Part shown: positions 42,461-51,692 of the stretch, in pieces
Numbering within the stretch: position 1 is the first letter of the stretch
How the letters are laid out: every line of letters begins with the position of its first letter
Notes under the pieces: generated by a model
The model's database searches: none
The model's input: only the letters and a program-made list of their open reading frames with translations
What the model was told of the DNA's origin: nothing
Position numbers and translations under genes: made by a program
Assembly (NCBI RefSeq): GCF_900099965.1
Contig: NZ_FNDJ01000002.1
Span: 496,001-560,000, forward strand
Origin: Nonomuraea jiangxiensis
GTDB lineage: Bacteria; Actinomycetota; Actinomycetes; Streptosporangiales; Streptosporangiaceae
Direction of reading: 5' to 3'
Length of the DNA stretch: 64,000 nt

Positions 42461-44238
42461 GACCACCCCGCCCAGAACCGCCCGACCACACGTCACCGGG
42501 TCACACGCCACCCCCTCAGGCACCGGCCCGCCGGGCGCCGTGGTGGCGGGGCCGGGGTGTGGAGCGGCGGGAGGTCGGGTTCTGGCGGGCGTTGTGGCGG
42601 GAGCCGGGACAGGTCGTCAGGATCATGCTCTGGTCCGTGCTGGAGGCGGCCCCCGCGTTCCTGGTCGGGCACGCGGTCGCGCGGGCCATAGAGGACGGGT
42701 TCGCCCGGGCCGAGCCGCTGGTCGGGATGGCGTGGCTGGCGGCGCTCGGCGTGACGTGGACGGCCGCCGCCGTGGCGGCGCGGCAGGTGGTGCTGGGCGT
42801 GGCGGCGGTGGCCGAGCCGTTTCGGGACGACCTGCTGGCCCACGTCGTGGAGGGGGCGCTGCGCCGGGACACGCGCGGTGACAGCGCAGCCGTGGCCCGG
42901 GCGGGCCTGCAGGTCGAGCTGGCCAGGGACGCCTTCGCGGCCGTGGTCACCACTGTGCGCGGATTCGTGTTCACGGTGGTCGGCGTGGCGCTGGGGCTGC
43001 TGACCCTGGCCCCGCAGGCGGTCGTGCTGGTGCTGCCGCCGTTCGTCGCCGGGCTGGGGCTGTTCCTGGCGTCTCTGCCCGCCCTGGCACGGCGGCAGCG
43101 GGCGTTCCTGCTGGCCGACGAGAGCCTGGCCGAGGCGATGACGGACATGGCGGGCGGCCTGCGCGACATCGAGGCGTGCGGTCTCCAGGAAGGCGTGGCG
43201 GGCCGCCTGCGGCGGGAGGTCGGCGAGCAGGCGGGGGCCGCCCGCGCGCTCGCCCGGGTGACCGCCGTCCGCACCGCCGCCCTCGCCGTGGGCGGCTGGC
43301 TGCCGGTGGTGCTGCTGCTGGCCGGGGCCCCGTGGCTGCTGGGCGGCGGCGCCGGGCCGGGCGTGATCGTGGGCGCGCTCGCGTACGTCACCCAGTCCCT
43401 GGCCCCCGCGCTCGGCGGCCTGGTGGAGGGACTCGGGGTCAGCGGCGTGCGCCTGGCCGTCACCCTGCGGCGCATCACCACCGCCGTCCCGGCCGCCGGG
43501 CCGCCCCGCGACAGGGCCCGGCCGCCCACCGCCGACGTGCGGCTCGACGCCGTCACCTTCGCGTACGGACCGCACTCCGCCCCCGTCGTCGACCGCCTCG
43601 ACCTCACCGTGCCCGAGGGCGACCACCTGGCGGTCGTGGGCCCGAGCGGCGCGGGCAAGTCCACACTGGCCGCGCTCATCAGCGGCACGCTCCGCCCAGG
43701 GAGCGGCCAGGCCCTGGTCGGCGGCGTCCCCGCCGACCGGATCGACCCCGCCGCCCGGGTGCTGATCCCGCAGGAGGCCTACGTCTTCCGCGGCACCCTC
43801 CTGGAGAACCTCGCCTACCTCCGCCCCGCCGCGAGCCCCGCGGAGCTGGACGCCGCCGTCGCGGCCGTCGGCGCCACCGATCTGGTGGCCGAGCTCGGCG
43901 GATACGGGGCCACGCTCGACCCGGCGGCCCTGTCGGCCGGGCAGCGGCAGCTCATCGCGCTCGTGCGCGCCCACCTCACCACCGCCCCGCTGATCATCCT
44001 GGACGAGGCCACCTGCCACCTGGACCCGGCCGCCGAGGCGCGGGCCGAGGAGGCCTTCGCGCGACGCGGCGGCACGCTCGTCGTGGTCGCCCACCGCCTC
44101 ACCTCCGCCCTGCGCGCCCGCCGCATCCTGCTCATGGACGGCGCCCAGGTCACCGTCGGTACCCATGACGAGCTGGTCAGGACCTCGCCCCTGTACGCGG
44201 ACCTGGCCGGCCACTGGCACCCGGAGCCCGTGTCATGA
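42457..44238 (+). CDS. ABC transporter, fused permease/ATPase (exporter half 2)
   Basis: 593 residues, coupled to the first half-transporter by an ATGA overlap. A Pro-rich N-terminal extension of ~35 residues is followed by the membrane domain and an ATPase with Walker A GPSGAGKST, Q-loop LIPQEAYVF, Walker B LIILDEAT and H-loop VAHRLT. The signature is LSAGQRQLIALVRA, where Ala replaces the second-position Gly of LSGGQ. The two halves probably form a heterodimer with one normal and one modified ATP site, and export the modified peptide. Confidence 0.92.
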   Translation: MRPPRPEPPDHTSPGHTPPPQAPARRAPWWRGRGVERREVGFWRALWREPGQVVRIMLWSVLEAAPAFLVGHAVARAIEDGFARAEPLVGMAWLAALGVTWTAAAVAARQVVLGVAAVAEPFRDDLLAHVVEGALRRDTRGDSAAVARAGLQVELARDAFAAVVTTVRGFVFTVVGVALGLLTLAPQAVVLVLPPFVAGLGLFLASLPALARRQRAFLLADESLAEAMTDMAGGLRDIEACGLQEGVAGRLRREVGEQAGAARALARVTAVRTAALAVGGWLPVVLLLAGAPWLLGGGAGPGVIVGALAYVTQSLAPALGGLVEGLGVSGVRLAVTLRRITTAVPAAGPPRDRARPPTADVRLDAVTFAYGPHSAPVVDRLDLTVPEGDHLAVVGPSGAGKSTLAALISGTLRPGSGQALVGGVPADRIDPAARVLIPQEAYVFRGTLLENLAYLRPAASPAELDAAVAAVGATDLVAELGGYGATLDPAALSAGQRQLIALVRAHLTTAPLIILDEATCHLDPAAEARAEEAFARRGGTLVVVAHRLTSALRARRILLMDGAQVTVGTHDELVRTSPLYADLAGHWHPEPVS

Positions 44239-46223
44239 AATTTCCATACGAATACCCGCCCGCCGAACGCCTCCCCCTCACCGACCGCATCTACGGGTAC
44301 GAGATCCCCGACCCGTACCGCTGGCTGGAGGACCCGGCCGACCCCCGTACCCTGTCCTGGCTGGCCGCGCAGGACCGGTTGTGGCAGGCCGCCGCCGACC
44401 GGCTGCCGCTGCGCGCCCGGTTCCAGGCCCGGCTCGCGGAGCTGGGAGACACCGGCCTGGTCACCCCGCCCGTGTGGCGCGGCGAGCGGCGGTTCCACCT
44501 GCGACAGCACGCCTCCCAGGAACACCCCGTCCTCTACTGCGACGACCGCCCGGTGCTGGACCCGATGGTCCTCGACCCCACCGGTCTCACCACGCTGGAC
44601 GACTGGCAGCCCGACCTGGAGGGCCGCCGCCTGGCGTACCAGATCTCCCGCCGCGGCGACGAGCGGGCTTCCCTCTACGTGTGCGACGTCGACACCGGCG
44701 CCGTCATCGACGGGCCCGTGGAGGGCTGCCGTTACTCGGCGGTCGCCTGGCTGCCGGGTGGCACGGCGTTCTACTACGTGCGCTTCCACGACGGCGTGCA
44801 CCTGCACCGGATCGGCGCCCCCGACGTCCCGGTGTTCACCCAGGGCAAGGTCTCGTACGGTGTCCAGATCAGCGCCGACGGCCGCTGGCTGACGATCTCC
44901 GCGGGCACGCCGTCGGGCAACTCGCTCTGGCTGGCCGACCTGGCCGGCCGCGATCCGGCCCGGCCGGAGCTCCGCCCCGTACAGGAGGGGTCGCATGCCC
45001 GCACGGCGGGCGCGGTGGCCGGCGACGGCCGCCTCTACCTGCTGACGGACCGGGACGCCCCGCGGCGCAGGCTCTGCGTCGCCGACCCGGCCCGGCCCAC
45101 CGCCTGGCGGGAGCTGATCCCGCAGGATCCGCAGGCGGTGCTCGGCGCGTTCACGTTGCTCGACGGCGACCGGCTGCTCGTGTCCAGGACCCGGCACGCG
45201 GTCGGCGAGCTCGCGGTGCACCACGCCCGTACGGGAGAACGGCTGGCCGGCGTGCCGCTCCCCGGCAGCGGCTCGATCGCCTCGCTCACCTCGCGCCCGG
45301 ACGGCGGCAGCGAGGTGTGGTTCGCCTACACCGACGCCGTCACCCCCGCCGAGATCTGGCGCTACGACGCCCGCACCGGCGCCACCACCCTCTGGTCGGC
45401 CGCGCCCGGCCGGGCCCGGCTGCCCGAGGTGCGCAGCCACCACATCGAGTACGCCTCCGCCGACGGCACCCGCGTCCGCATGGTCGTCGTCGCGCGCCCG
45501 TCGCAGGGCCACCCCCGCCCGGCCATCCTCAGCGGGTACGGCGGCTTCGGCATCCCCCTCATGCCCGGCTACGCGGCCGACTCGCTGGCCTGGGTCGAGG
45601 CGGGCGGCGTGCTGGCCATCGCCAACCTCAGGGGTGGCGGCGAGGAGGGCGAGTCCTGGCACCGGGACGGCATGCTCGACCGCAAGCAGAACGTGTTCGA
45701 CGACTTCGTGGCGGCGGCCGAACGGCTGGTCGCCGACGGGTGGACGACACCGGGGCAGCTCGGCATCTGGGGCGAGTCGAACGGCGGGCTGCTCGTCGGC
45801 GCGGCCCTCACCCAGCGGCCGGACCTGTTCGCGGCGGCCGTGTGCTCGGCGGGCCTGCTCGACATGACCCGCTACCACCGCAGCGGCCTCGGCGCCACCT
45901 GGACCGGCGAGTACGGCGACCCCGACGACCCCGAGCAGCTCGGCTGGCTGCTCGGCTATTCGCCCTACCACCACGTCAGGAAGGTCGCCGACCACCCGGC
46001 GACGCTGTTCACGGTCTCGGCCGCCGACACCCGGGTGGATCCGCTGCACGCCCGCAAGATGTGCGCGGCGCTGCAGTGGGCGGCCGGGGGAGACCGGCCG
46101 GTCCTGCTCAGGAACGAGCCGGACGTGGGGCACGGCGCGCGCTCGGTCAGCCGGTCGGTCGGCCTGGCGGCCGACGTCCTGGCCTTCCTGGCCGCCCATA
46201 CCGGCCTGGACGCCCGGACGTAG
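44235..46223 (+). CDS. Prolyl oligopeptidase (S9A), probable lanthipeptide leader protease
   Basis: 662 residues; an N-terminal beta-propeller (to about 400) and an alpha/beta-hydrolase domain with nucleophile motif GESNGG, an acid in ADTRVDP and His in DVGHGARS. No signal peptide, so it is cytoplasmic. Its ATG overlaps the stop of the second ABC gene (ATGA), placing it in the lanthipeptide operon. Prolyl oligopeptidases of this kind (FlaP in the flavipeptin system) remove class III leaders; the precursor leader here has one proline, Pro12, the expected initial cut site. Further N-terminal trimming would be needed to reach the core. Confidence 0.92.
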   Translation: MKFPYEYPPAERLPLTDRIYGYEIPDPYRWLEDPADPRTLSWLAAQDRLWQAAADRLPLRARFQARLAELGDTGLVTPPVWRGERRFHLRQHASQEHPVLYCDDRPVLDPMVLDPTGLTTLDDWQPDLEGRRLAYQISRRGDERASLYVCDVDTGAVIDGPVEGCRYSAVAWLPGGTAFYYVRFHDGVHLHRIGAPDVPVFTQGKVSYGVQISADGRWLTISAGTPSGNSLWLADLAGRDPARPELRPVQEGSHARTAGAVAGDGRLYLLTDRDAPRRRLCVADPARPTAWRELIPQDPQAVLGAFTLLDGDRLLVSRTRHAVGELAVHHARTGERLAGVPLPGSGSIASLTSRPDGGSEVWFAYTDAVTPAEIWRYDARTGATTLWSAAPGRARLPEVRSHHIEYASADGTRVRMVVVARPSQGHPRPAILSGYGGFGIPLMPGYAADSLAWVEAGGVLAIANLRGGGEEGESWHRDGMLDRKQNVFDDFVAAAERLVADGWTTPGQLGIWGESNGGLLVGAALTQRPDLFAAAVCSAGLLDMTRYHRSGLGATWTGEYGDPDDPEQLGWLLGYSPYHHVRKVADHPATLFTVSAADTRVDPLHARKMCAALQWAAGGDRPVLLRNEPDVGHGARSVSRSVGLAADVLAFLAAHTGLDART

Positions 46224-46241
46224 GCGATCGGGCCGGGCGGC

Positions 46242-47273
46242 TCAGAGGGCGACGCCGAAGACCGTGCGCTTGTTCTTGAACTCGGTGACGCTCCACAACT
46301 TCCCGCCCTGCACGGTCAGGTCCTCGGGCCCGATCGGGAACGGCCTGGTCCGCGACTCCTCGCCGCTGTGCACCACCAGCTTGCCGTTGGTGGTGCTGGA
46401 GGGGCCCGCCTGGCTCAGATACCAGGTGTCCCCCTGCGAGAGCGCCCCCTGGATCTTGGGGCGCCCCATCGTGAAGGCGTCCGCGGGCTCGCCCCCGGCC
46501 AGGTCCAGCGGCCAGCGGCCGACCCAGCCCAGCGGGTCGCCCTCCCGGTATTCGCCGGTGATCAGCAGGGGCGTGTCGCCGGTGCGGTCGAGCCCCACGA
46601 ACGAGAACCGCGGCCCCGCCGCCGCCACCTGCCAGTGGTCGGTCTGCGGGATGATGTAGCGGTAGCCGAAGGCGTGGAACTTGCCGCCGTGCCGGCCCAC
46701 CCGCTCGGGGTCGCCAAGGTCGTTCTGCGCGGTGCGCAGGTCGAGCAGGTTGCCGAGGTCGAAGACGCGCAGGCCGCGGACGGTGTCGGCGACGTAGAGC
46801 AGGTCGCCGAAGCACGCGATGCCGCCCGCGTGGATGTCGATCGGCCCGTAGCCGCCGTCCGGCCGGGCGGCGACCAGCAACGCGTGCCGATATCTCAGCG
46901 TCCGCGGGCTGAGAAAGGTGATCCTGATCCCCCGCTCACCGGCGGCCGGCTTGAAGTACCAGCTCACCATGAACACCGGCACCCCGATGGAGCCGGAGTC
47001 CTCACTGCCGGTCAGCCCCTGCGGATACCAGTCGGTGGTCTCCTGGTCGCCGTCGTCGAACGCGTACCACTCGGCGGGGCGGGGGCTCATCGAGCCGAGC
47101 GCGGCCGTGGCACCCCTGCGTACGGCGGTCCTGTTGGCCTGGGCCACCACGGCCTCGACGGCCGTGCTGCCGATCTCCTCCGCCAGCTTGGCCGCGGCTT
47201 CCGGCAGATCGCCCGTCTCCCGCCGGAGCGCGAAACGGGCCTTGTCGATGGGTGCCATCCCCGGTTCCGCCAT
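46242..47273 (-). CDS. Conserved hypothetical protein, predicted beta-propeller
   Basis: 343 residues, no signal peptide. An N-terminal helical segment is followed by a repetitive beta pattern (GIACFGDLLYVADTVRGLRV, then FDLGNLLDL; FHAFGYRYIIPQ; SFVGLDRTGDTPLLITGEY) suggesting a propeller of the kind seen in secreted or scaffold proteins. I recognise no family or catalytic motif. It is convergent with the lanthipeptide operon, 18 bases from the protease stop, and its stop region may act as the shared end. Confidence 0.7.
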   Translation of the reverse strand: MAEPGMAPIDKARFALRRETGDLPEAAAKLAEEIGSTAVEAVVAQANRTAVRRGATAALGSMSPRPAEWYAFDDGDQETTDWYPQGLTGSEDSGSIGVPVFMVSWYFKPAAGERGIRITFLSPRTLRYRHALLVAARPDGGYGPIDIHAGGIACFGDLLYVADTVRGLRVFDLGNLLDLRTAQNDLGDPERVGRHGGKFHAFGYRYIIPQTDHWQVAAAGPRFSFVGLDRTGDTPLLITGEYREGDPLGWVGRWPLDLAGGEPADAFTMGRPKIQGALSQGDTWYLSQAGPSSTTNGKLVVHSGEESRTRPFPIGPEDLTVQGGKLWSVTEFKNKRTVFGVAL

Positions 47274-47349
47274 TTTCCCCTCGCTTTTCCGTCCCTTTAC
47301 CTAGTCTGACGGATCTGCGACGGCGGAGGTTGGCGAAAGGTTCCCCCGA

Positions 47350-48747
47350 TCACTCCCACAGATGTACGGGCGTGCCGGACAACGCCAGCTCGCGATAGCG
47401 CCGCACCAGCCGCTCCCGGTCGCCGCCGAAGCGCTCCAGCGCCTCGCGCTGCCACGCCGACCCGGTCCGGCGCGTCCGGGTCCGCTGCGCGATCACCCCC
47501 AGCGCGCGGTCGGCGTCGCTGGGCGTCACCCCGGCGGCCAGCAGCCCCTCCCGCGCCTCGGGCAGAAGGCTCAGCACCAGCTCGGCGGCCACGAACTCAC
47601 CCTCCCGCCCCGGCCACGACAACTTCGCATCCAGCCCGTCCCTGGCCGCGCGGTAGAAGTTCTGGTACGCCTGCGCGAACCGGTAGCCCGTCAGATCCCG
47701 CTCACCCTGCGACAACGTCAGCCCGAGCAGGAACGCCGTGTTCGCCGCCATGTCCACGCACGAGGGCCCGGCGGGCAGCGCCCGCATCTCGATACGCAGG
47801 TGCCCGCCGTCGGCCGGGTCGTAGACGGGCCGGTTCCACTGCCAGACCGTGCCCTGGTGCAGCCGCAGCTCGGGCACCTCGTGCCGCTCAGCGTCCTCGG
47901 ACAGGTTGGGCACCACGGGGTCGTAGTCCCGTACGTACCGCTCGAACAGCTCGTACGCGCCCTCCCGCACCCAGTCCGAGCCGAACGCCACCCGCCCCTC
48001 CCTGCGGTAGCGCCGCTCGATGTCCCGGTCGTCGACGGCCTCCTCCATCAACGCGATGCGCGTCTCCTCCCACAACCGCCGGCCCAGGAAGAACGGAGAG
48101 TTGCCGCACGTGGCCAGCACCGGCCCGATGGCGATCTGGGCGGCGTTGAACAGCCGGGCGAAGCGCTCGGGCGGCGTGCGGATGTGCACCTGCCAGGAGG
48201 TGTTGGCGCTCTCCAGGATCACGTCCTCCACGGCCAGCTCCAGGTCCTCGATCTTGACCAGGAAAGGTTCCAGCCGCAGCCGCCTGATGCCCCTGCTCAT
48301 GGCCCGGTAGCGGTTCTGGTCGGTCATCGCGCCCAGCGTGAAGTCCTCGGCGTCGAGCGTCGGCAGGATGCCGATGGGCAGCGCGCCCCCGCCCTCGACC
48401 GCCGCGTCCACCTTGGTGATCGCCTCCTGGACCTCGCCGCTCAGCACCTCGAAGGGCCGGCCCGCCAGCGGGATGGGAGTGAGGTTCACCTCGATGTTGA
48501 AGCGTCCCAGCTCCAGCACGACCCGGGGATCGTCGAGGGCGTCGCGCACCTGGCTGTTGCGCGGCAGCGGCCGGCCCCGCTCGTCGACCAGGAACAGCTC
48601 CAGCTCCGCCCCGATCGTCGTGGCGCCCTGACCGAAGCCGGGGGCGTCGAGCAGCTCACGGAGCACGGCGAGCTGCTCCTGGATGCGCTCTCCGAAGTGG
48701 AGATATTCCGCCTCGGTAAATCGCTCCTTATCCAGATCTCTTCCCAT
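47350..48747 (-). CDS. GCS2-family carboxylate-amine ligase (EgtA/YbdK-like)
   Basis: 465 residues of the glutamate-cysteine ligase family 2: TIGAELELFLVDERG near the N-terminus (ATP/Mg site), FNIEVNLTP, SANTSWQVHI and a C-terminal MRALPAGPSCVDMAANTAFL segment. It should form a gamma-glutamyl or similar amide using ATP. Whether it makes gamma-glutamylcysteine, as in ergothioneine synthesis, cannot be told because no ergothioneine genes lie nearby. ATG 48747 starts MGRDLDKERF. Confidence 0.85.
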   Translation of the reverse strand: MGRDLDKERFTEAEYLHFGERIQEQLAVLRELLDAPGFGQGATTIGAELELFLVDERGRPLPRNSQVRDALDDPRVVLELGRFNIEVNLTPIPLAGRPFEVLSGEVQEAITKVDAAVEGGGALPIGILPTLDAEDFTLGAMTDQNRYRAMSRGIRRLRLEPFLVKIEDLELAVEDVILESANTSWQVHIRTPPERFARLFNAAQIAIGPVLATCGNSPFFLGRRLWEETRIALMEEAVDDRDIERRYRREGRVAFGSDWVREGAYELFERYVRDYDPVVPNLSEDAERHEVPELRLHQGTVWQWNRPVYDPADGGHLRIEMRALPAGPSCVDMAANTAFLLGLTLSQGERDLTGYRFAQAYQNFYRAARDGLDAKLSWPGREGEFVAAELVLSLLPEAREGLLAAGVTPSDADRALGVIAQRTRTRRTGSAWQREALERFGGDRERLVRRYRELALSGTPVHLWE

Positions 48748-48782
48748 CCCCCCCTTCTGTCCTATTTGCTAGTTTCGACACC

Positions 48783-49493
48783 TCACCAGGGAAGGACGCC
48801 GGCATCCTGGAGGTAAGCCCCGCTGGGACCGTCCGCGTCCAGGGTCGCCAGCCGTACGGCGATGGCCGCGCCCTGCTCCGCGGTACGGAACCCGGAGTGA
48901 GCGTTGAGGTCGGTGGCGCAGTATCCGGGGTTGGCGGCGTTCACCTTGATCGGGGTGTCCTCCAGCTCGCGGGCGTAGCTGACGGTCACCATGTTGAGCG
49001 CGCTCTTGGAGGAGTTGTAGGCGATGAAGTTCGCGTCGGCGAAGGGGCTGTCCGGGGCCGTCGCCATGGTCAGCGAGCCCAGCTCGCTCGACATGTTCAC
49101 GATCCGCCCGGCCGGCGACCTGCGCAGCAGCGGCAGCATGGCGTTGGTCACGGTGACGACGCCGAACACGTTCGTCTCGTAGACCTCCCGGAGCGCCCGC
49201 GCCGGGGTGCCGCTGGGCACGACCTGTGCCAGGTCGCCGGCGATCCCGGCGTTGTTGACCAGGATGTCGAGCGTGCCGTACTCGCGCTCGATCCACTTCG
49301 CGGCGGCCGCCACGCTGTCCTCGTCGGTCACGTCGATCCGCACGTACGGTTGCCCCAGCCGCTCGGCGGCGGCCCGCCCGCGCTCCTCGTCGCGCGCCCC
49401 CACGATCGCGGTGACGCCCTGCCGGGCCAGCAGGCGCGCGATCTCGTAGCCGATTCCCTTGTTGGCCCCCGTGATGAGAGCGATCTTCGTCAT
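48783..49493 (-). CDS. Short-chain dehydrogenase/reductase
   Basis: 236 residues: ALITGANKGIGYEIARLLA (TGxxxGxG cofactor motif), LVNNAGIAG, the Ser in MSSELGS and YNSSKSALN (YxxxK). It resembles carbonyl-reductase-like classical SDRs that act with NADPH. It is divergent from the XRE gene at 49596, whose operator-like repeat is in the 102-bp gap, a common regulator-target arrangement. ATG 49493 has AGGAC upstream. Confidence 0.9.
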   Translation of the reverse strand: MTKIALITGANKGIGYEIARLLARQGVTAIVGARDEERGRAAAERLGQPYVRIDVTDEDSVAAAAKWIEREYGTLDILVNNAGIAGDLAQVVPSGTPARALREVYETNVFGVVTVTNAMLPLLRRSPAGRIVNMSSELGSLTMATAPDSPFADANFIAYNSSKSALNMVTVSYARELEDTPIKVNAANPGYCATDLNAHSGFRTAEQGAAIAVRLATLDADGPSGAYLQDAGVLPW

Positions 49494-49544
49494 GTCCTCC
49501 ACGTTCGCGCCACGGGGCGGGGGACGGGAGAGACGCGCGAAGGC

Positions 49545-49561
49545 TGGTATCGGCGGTACCA
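49545..49561 (+). promoter_or_regulatory. Inverted repeat between SDR and XRE genes
   Basis: TGGTA-N7-TACCA in the middle of the 102-bp divergent intergenic region; a candidate operator for the XRE regulator. Confidence 0.35.
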
Positions 49562-49595
49562 CCCACCCCCGCCCGCGATCGCCGAGTATGGACGT

Positions 49596-50426
49596 ATGAA
49601 CCGCGACGAACTCGCCGATTTCCTGCGCAACAGGCGCGCCCGCGTGACCCCGGCGGCGGTCGGCCTGCCGGCCGGCGAGCGCCGCCGCACGCCCGGCCTG
49701 CGCAGACAGGAGGTCGCGCAGCTCGCGGGCATGTCGATCGACTACTACATCCGGCTGGAGCAGGGCCGCGGCCCGCACCCGTCGAGGCAGGTCCTCAACG
49801 CGCTGTCCCGGGCGCTCATGATGAGCCAGGACGAGCGCGCCCACCTGTTCCACCTGGCGGGCCAGGCGCTGGAGACGTCCAGGATCAGGGAGGACGTGCC
49901 GGACAGCCTGCTGCACCTGCTGGCCTTCCTGGAGGACGTGCCCGCCTACGTCCTCGACGCCAGGTACGACATCCGCGCCTGGAACCCGGTGGCCAACCTC
50001 CTCATGCACGACCTCGACAGCCAGCCGCCCGACCAGCGCAACGTCATCCGCTGGGTCTTCATGTCGCCCGAGATCGCCGAGCACCTCGATGACGAGGAGA
50101 AGGGCCGCTTCGCCCGCGCCTCGGTCGCCGACCTGCGTGCCGCCCAGGGCCGCTACCCCGACGACGCGCCCCTGCAGGCGCTGGTCGCCGAGATGCTCGC
50201 GCTCAGCCCGCAGTTCGCCGAGCTGTGGGCCCGGCACGAGGTCGAGGTCCGCAGGCAGCAGCGCAAGCGCGTGCACCATCCGCTGGTCGGCGTGATCGAC
50301 GCGATCTGCCAGGTCATGCCGGTGCCCGACCGTGACGATCTCCGCCTCGTCCTCTACACGACCGAACCCGGTTCTCCCTCACACCAGCGCTTGCGCGAGC
50401 TGCGGCAATTGACCCTAAGCTCATGA
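49596..50426 (+). CDS. XRE regulator with MmyB-like ligand-binding domain
   Basis: 276 residues. An N-terminal XRE helix-turn-helix ([20 protein letters not shown], then [13 protein letters not shown]) is followed from about residue 100 by an MmyB-like domain ([20 protein letters not shown], then [11 protein letters not shown]). In actinomycetes this architecture commonly controls a divergent SDR gene, as here. The alcohol dehydrogenase gene follows after one base and could be co-transcribed. Confidence 0.9.
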   Translation: MNRDELADFLRNRRARVTPAAVGLPAGERRRTPGLRRQEVAQLAGMSIDYYIRLEQGRGPHPSRQVLNALSRALMMSQDERAHLFHLAGQALETSRIREDVPDSLLHLLAFLEDVPAYVLDARYDIRAWNPVANLLMHDLDSQPPDQRNVIRWVFMSPEIAEHLDDEEKGRFARASVADLRAAQGRYPDDAPLQALVAEMLALSPQFAELWARHEVEVRRQQRKRVHHPLVGVIDAICQVMPVPDRDDLRLVLYTTEPGSPSHQRLRELRQLTLSS

Positions 50427-50427
50427 G

Positions 50428-51474
50428 ATGCGAGCGGTAGCGTTTGACATATTCGGTGGCGAGCTCGACGTGCGCGAGTTGCCCGATCCCACACCCGCCA
50501 GGCACGGCGCGGTGATCAGGGTCGAGGCGACGGGGCTGTGCCGGTCCGACTGGCATGGCTGGCAGGGGCACGATCCGGACATCGCGGTCCTGCCCCACGT
50601 TCCCGGGCACGAGCTGGCCGGAGTGGTGGAGTCGGTCGGCTCCGACGTGCGCGACTGGCTGCCCGGCGCGCGCGTGACCGTGCCGTTCATCTGCGCCTGC
50701 GGCTCCTGCCCGTCCTGCGCCACCGGCGAGCAGCAGGTGTGCGAGCGGCAGACCCAGCCGGGCTTCACCCACTGGGGCTCCTTCGCCGAATACGTGGCCA
50801 TCGACCACGCCGACGTCAACCTCATCGCGATCCCCGAGGACATGGCCTACGCCACCGCGGCCGGGCTCGGCTGCCGGTTCGCGACCGCGTTCCGGGCCGT
50901 GTCGCAGGTGGGCGAGGTGCGTCCCGGCGAGTGGGTGGCGGTGCACGGCTGCGGCGGCGTGGGCCTGTCGGCCGTGATGATCGCCACGGCGGCCGGCGCC
51001 AGGGTGGTCGCGGTGGACATCAGCAGCGACGCGCTGGCCCTGGCCGAGCTGGCGGGGGCCACACACTTCGTCAACGGCTCGGCCGGTGACGCCGCGGCCC
51101 AGGTCAGGGAGCTGACCAGGGGCGGCGCGCACGTGTCGATCGACGCGCTGGGCAGTCCCGTGACGTGCGCCGCCGCCATCGAGAGCCTGCGCCGCCGGGG
51201 CCGCCACGTCCAGGTGGGGCTGCTGCCCGGTGGGCCCACGCCGGTGCCGATGGACCGGGTGATCGGCCACGAGCTGCGGCTGCTCGGCAGCCACGGCATG
51301 GCCGCGCACGCCTACCCGCCGATGCTGGAGATGATCAGAGCCGGGATCCTGCACCCCGACCAGCTCGTCACCCGCACGATCGGGCTGGCCGACGCCGGCA
51401 AGGCGCTGGCCTCGATCGGCTCGGTGCCGGGTGTCACGATGATCACTCCTCGATCTCCAATCGGGATGTCCTGA
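50428..51474 (+). CDS. Zinc-dependent alcohol dehydrogenase (MDR family)
   Basis: 348 residues. Catalytic zinc ligands are in [10 protein letters not shown] and PGHELAGVV; the structural zinc cluster is C-x2-C-x2-C-x7-C ([16 protein letters not shown]); the NAD(P) fold is [14 protein letters not shown] zinc alcohol dehydrogenase with unknown substrate. It starts 1 base after the XRE gene stop, so it is probably part of the same transcript. Confidence 0.92.
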   Translation: MRAVAFDIFGGELDVRELPDPTPARHGAVIRVEATGLCRSDWHGWQGHDPDIAVLPHVPGHELAGVVESVGSDVRDWLPGARVTVPFICACGSCPSCATGEQQVCERQTQPGFTHWGSFAEYVAIDHADVNLIAIPEDMAYATAAGLGCRFATAFRAVSQVGEVRPGEWVAVHGCGGVGLSAVMIATAAGARVVAVDISSDALALAELAGATHFVNGSAGDAAAQVRELTRGGAHVSIDALGSPVTCAAAIESLRRRGRHVQVGLLPGGPTPVPMDRVIGHELRLLGSHGMAAHAYPPMLEMIRAGILHPDQLVTRTIGLADAGKALASIGSVPGVTMITPRSPIGMS

Positions 51475-51692
51475 GCATCAGCGCTTGGCCTTGATGTTCC
51501 ACTGGGAAAGTGGCCGCACTCGGGGATCCATGGCCGTTAGCATTCCCGAATTAGGGCGATCGCTTGTTAGCAGGGGTGTGCCGTGGGGAAATGATTGACC
51601 GTCAAACGCAATGACTTTCCACAATGGGGTCAATAGGTCAGGATAAAGGGGCCCCAGCCGTCAGAAGCCTGTCGACCGCAAGGAACGCGCCG

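Noticed and set aside
44235..46223. The prolyl oligopeptidase as an unrelated housekeeping peptidase
   Set aside because: The ATGA overlap with the exporter gene and the known role of such enzymes in class III pathways favour leader removal.
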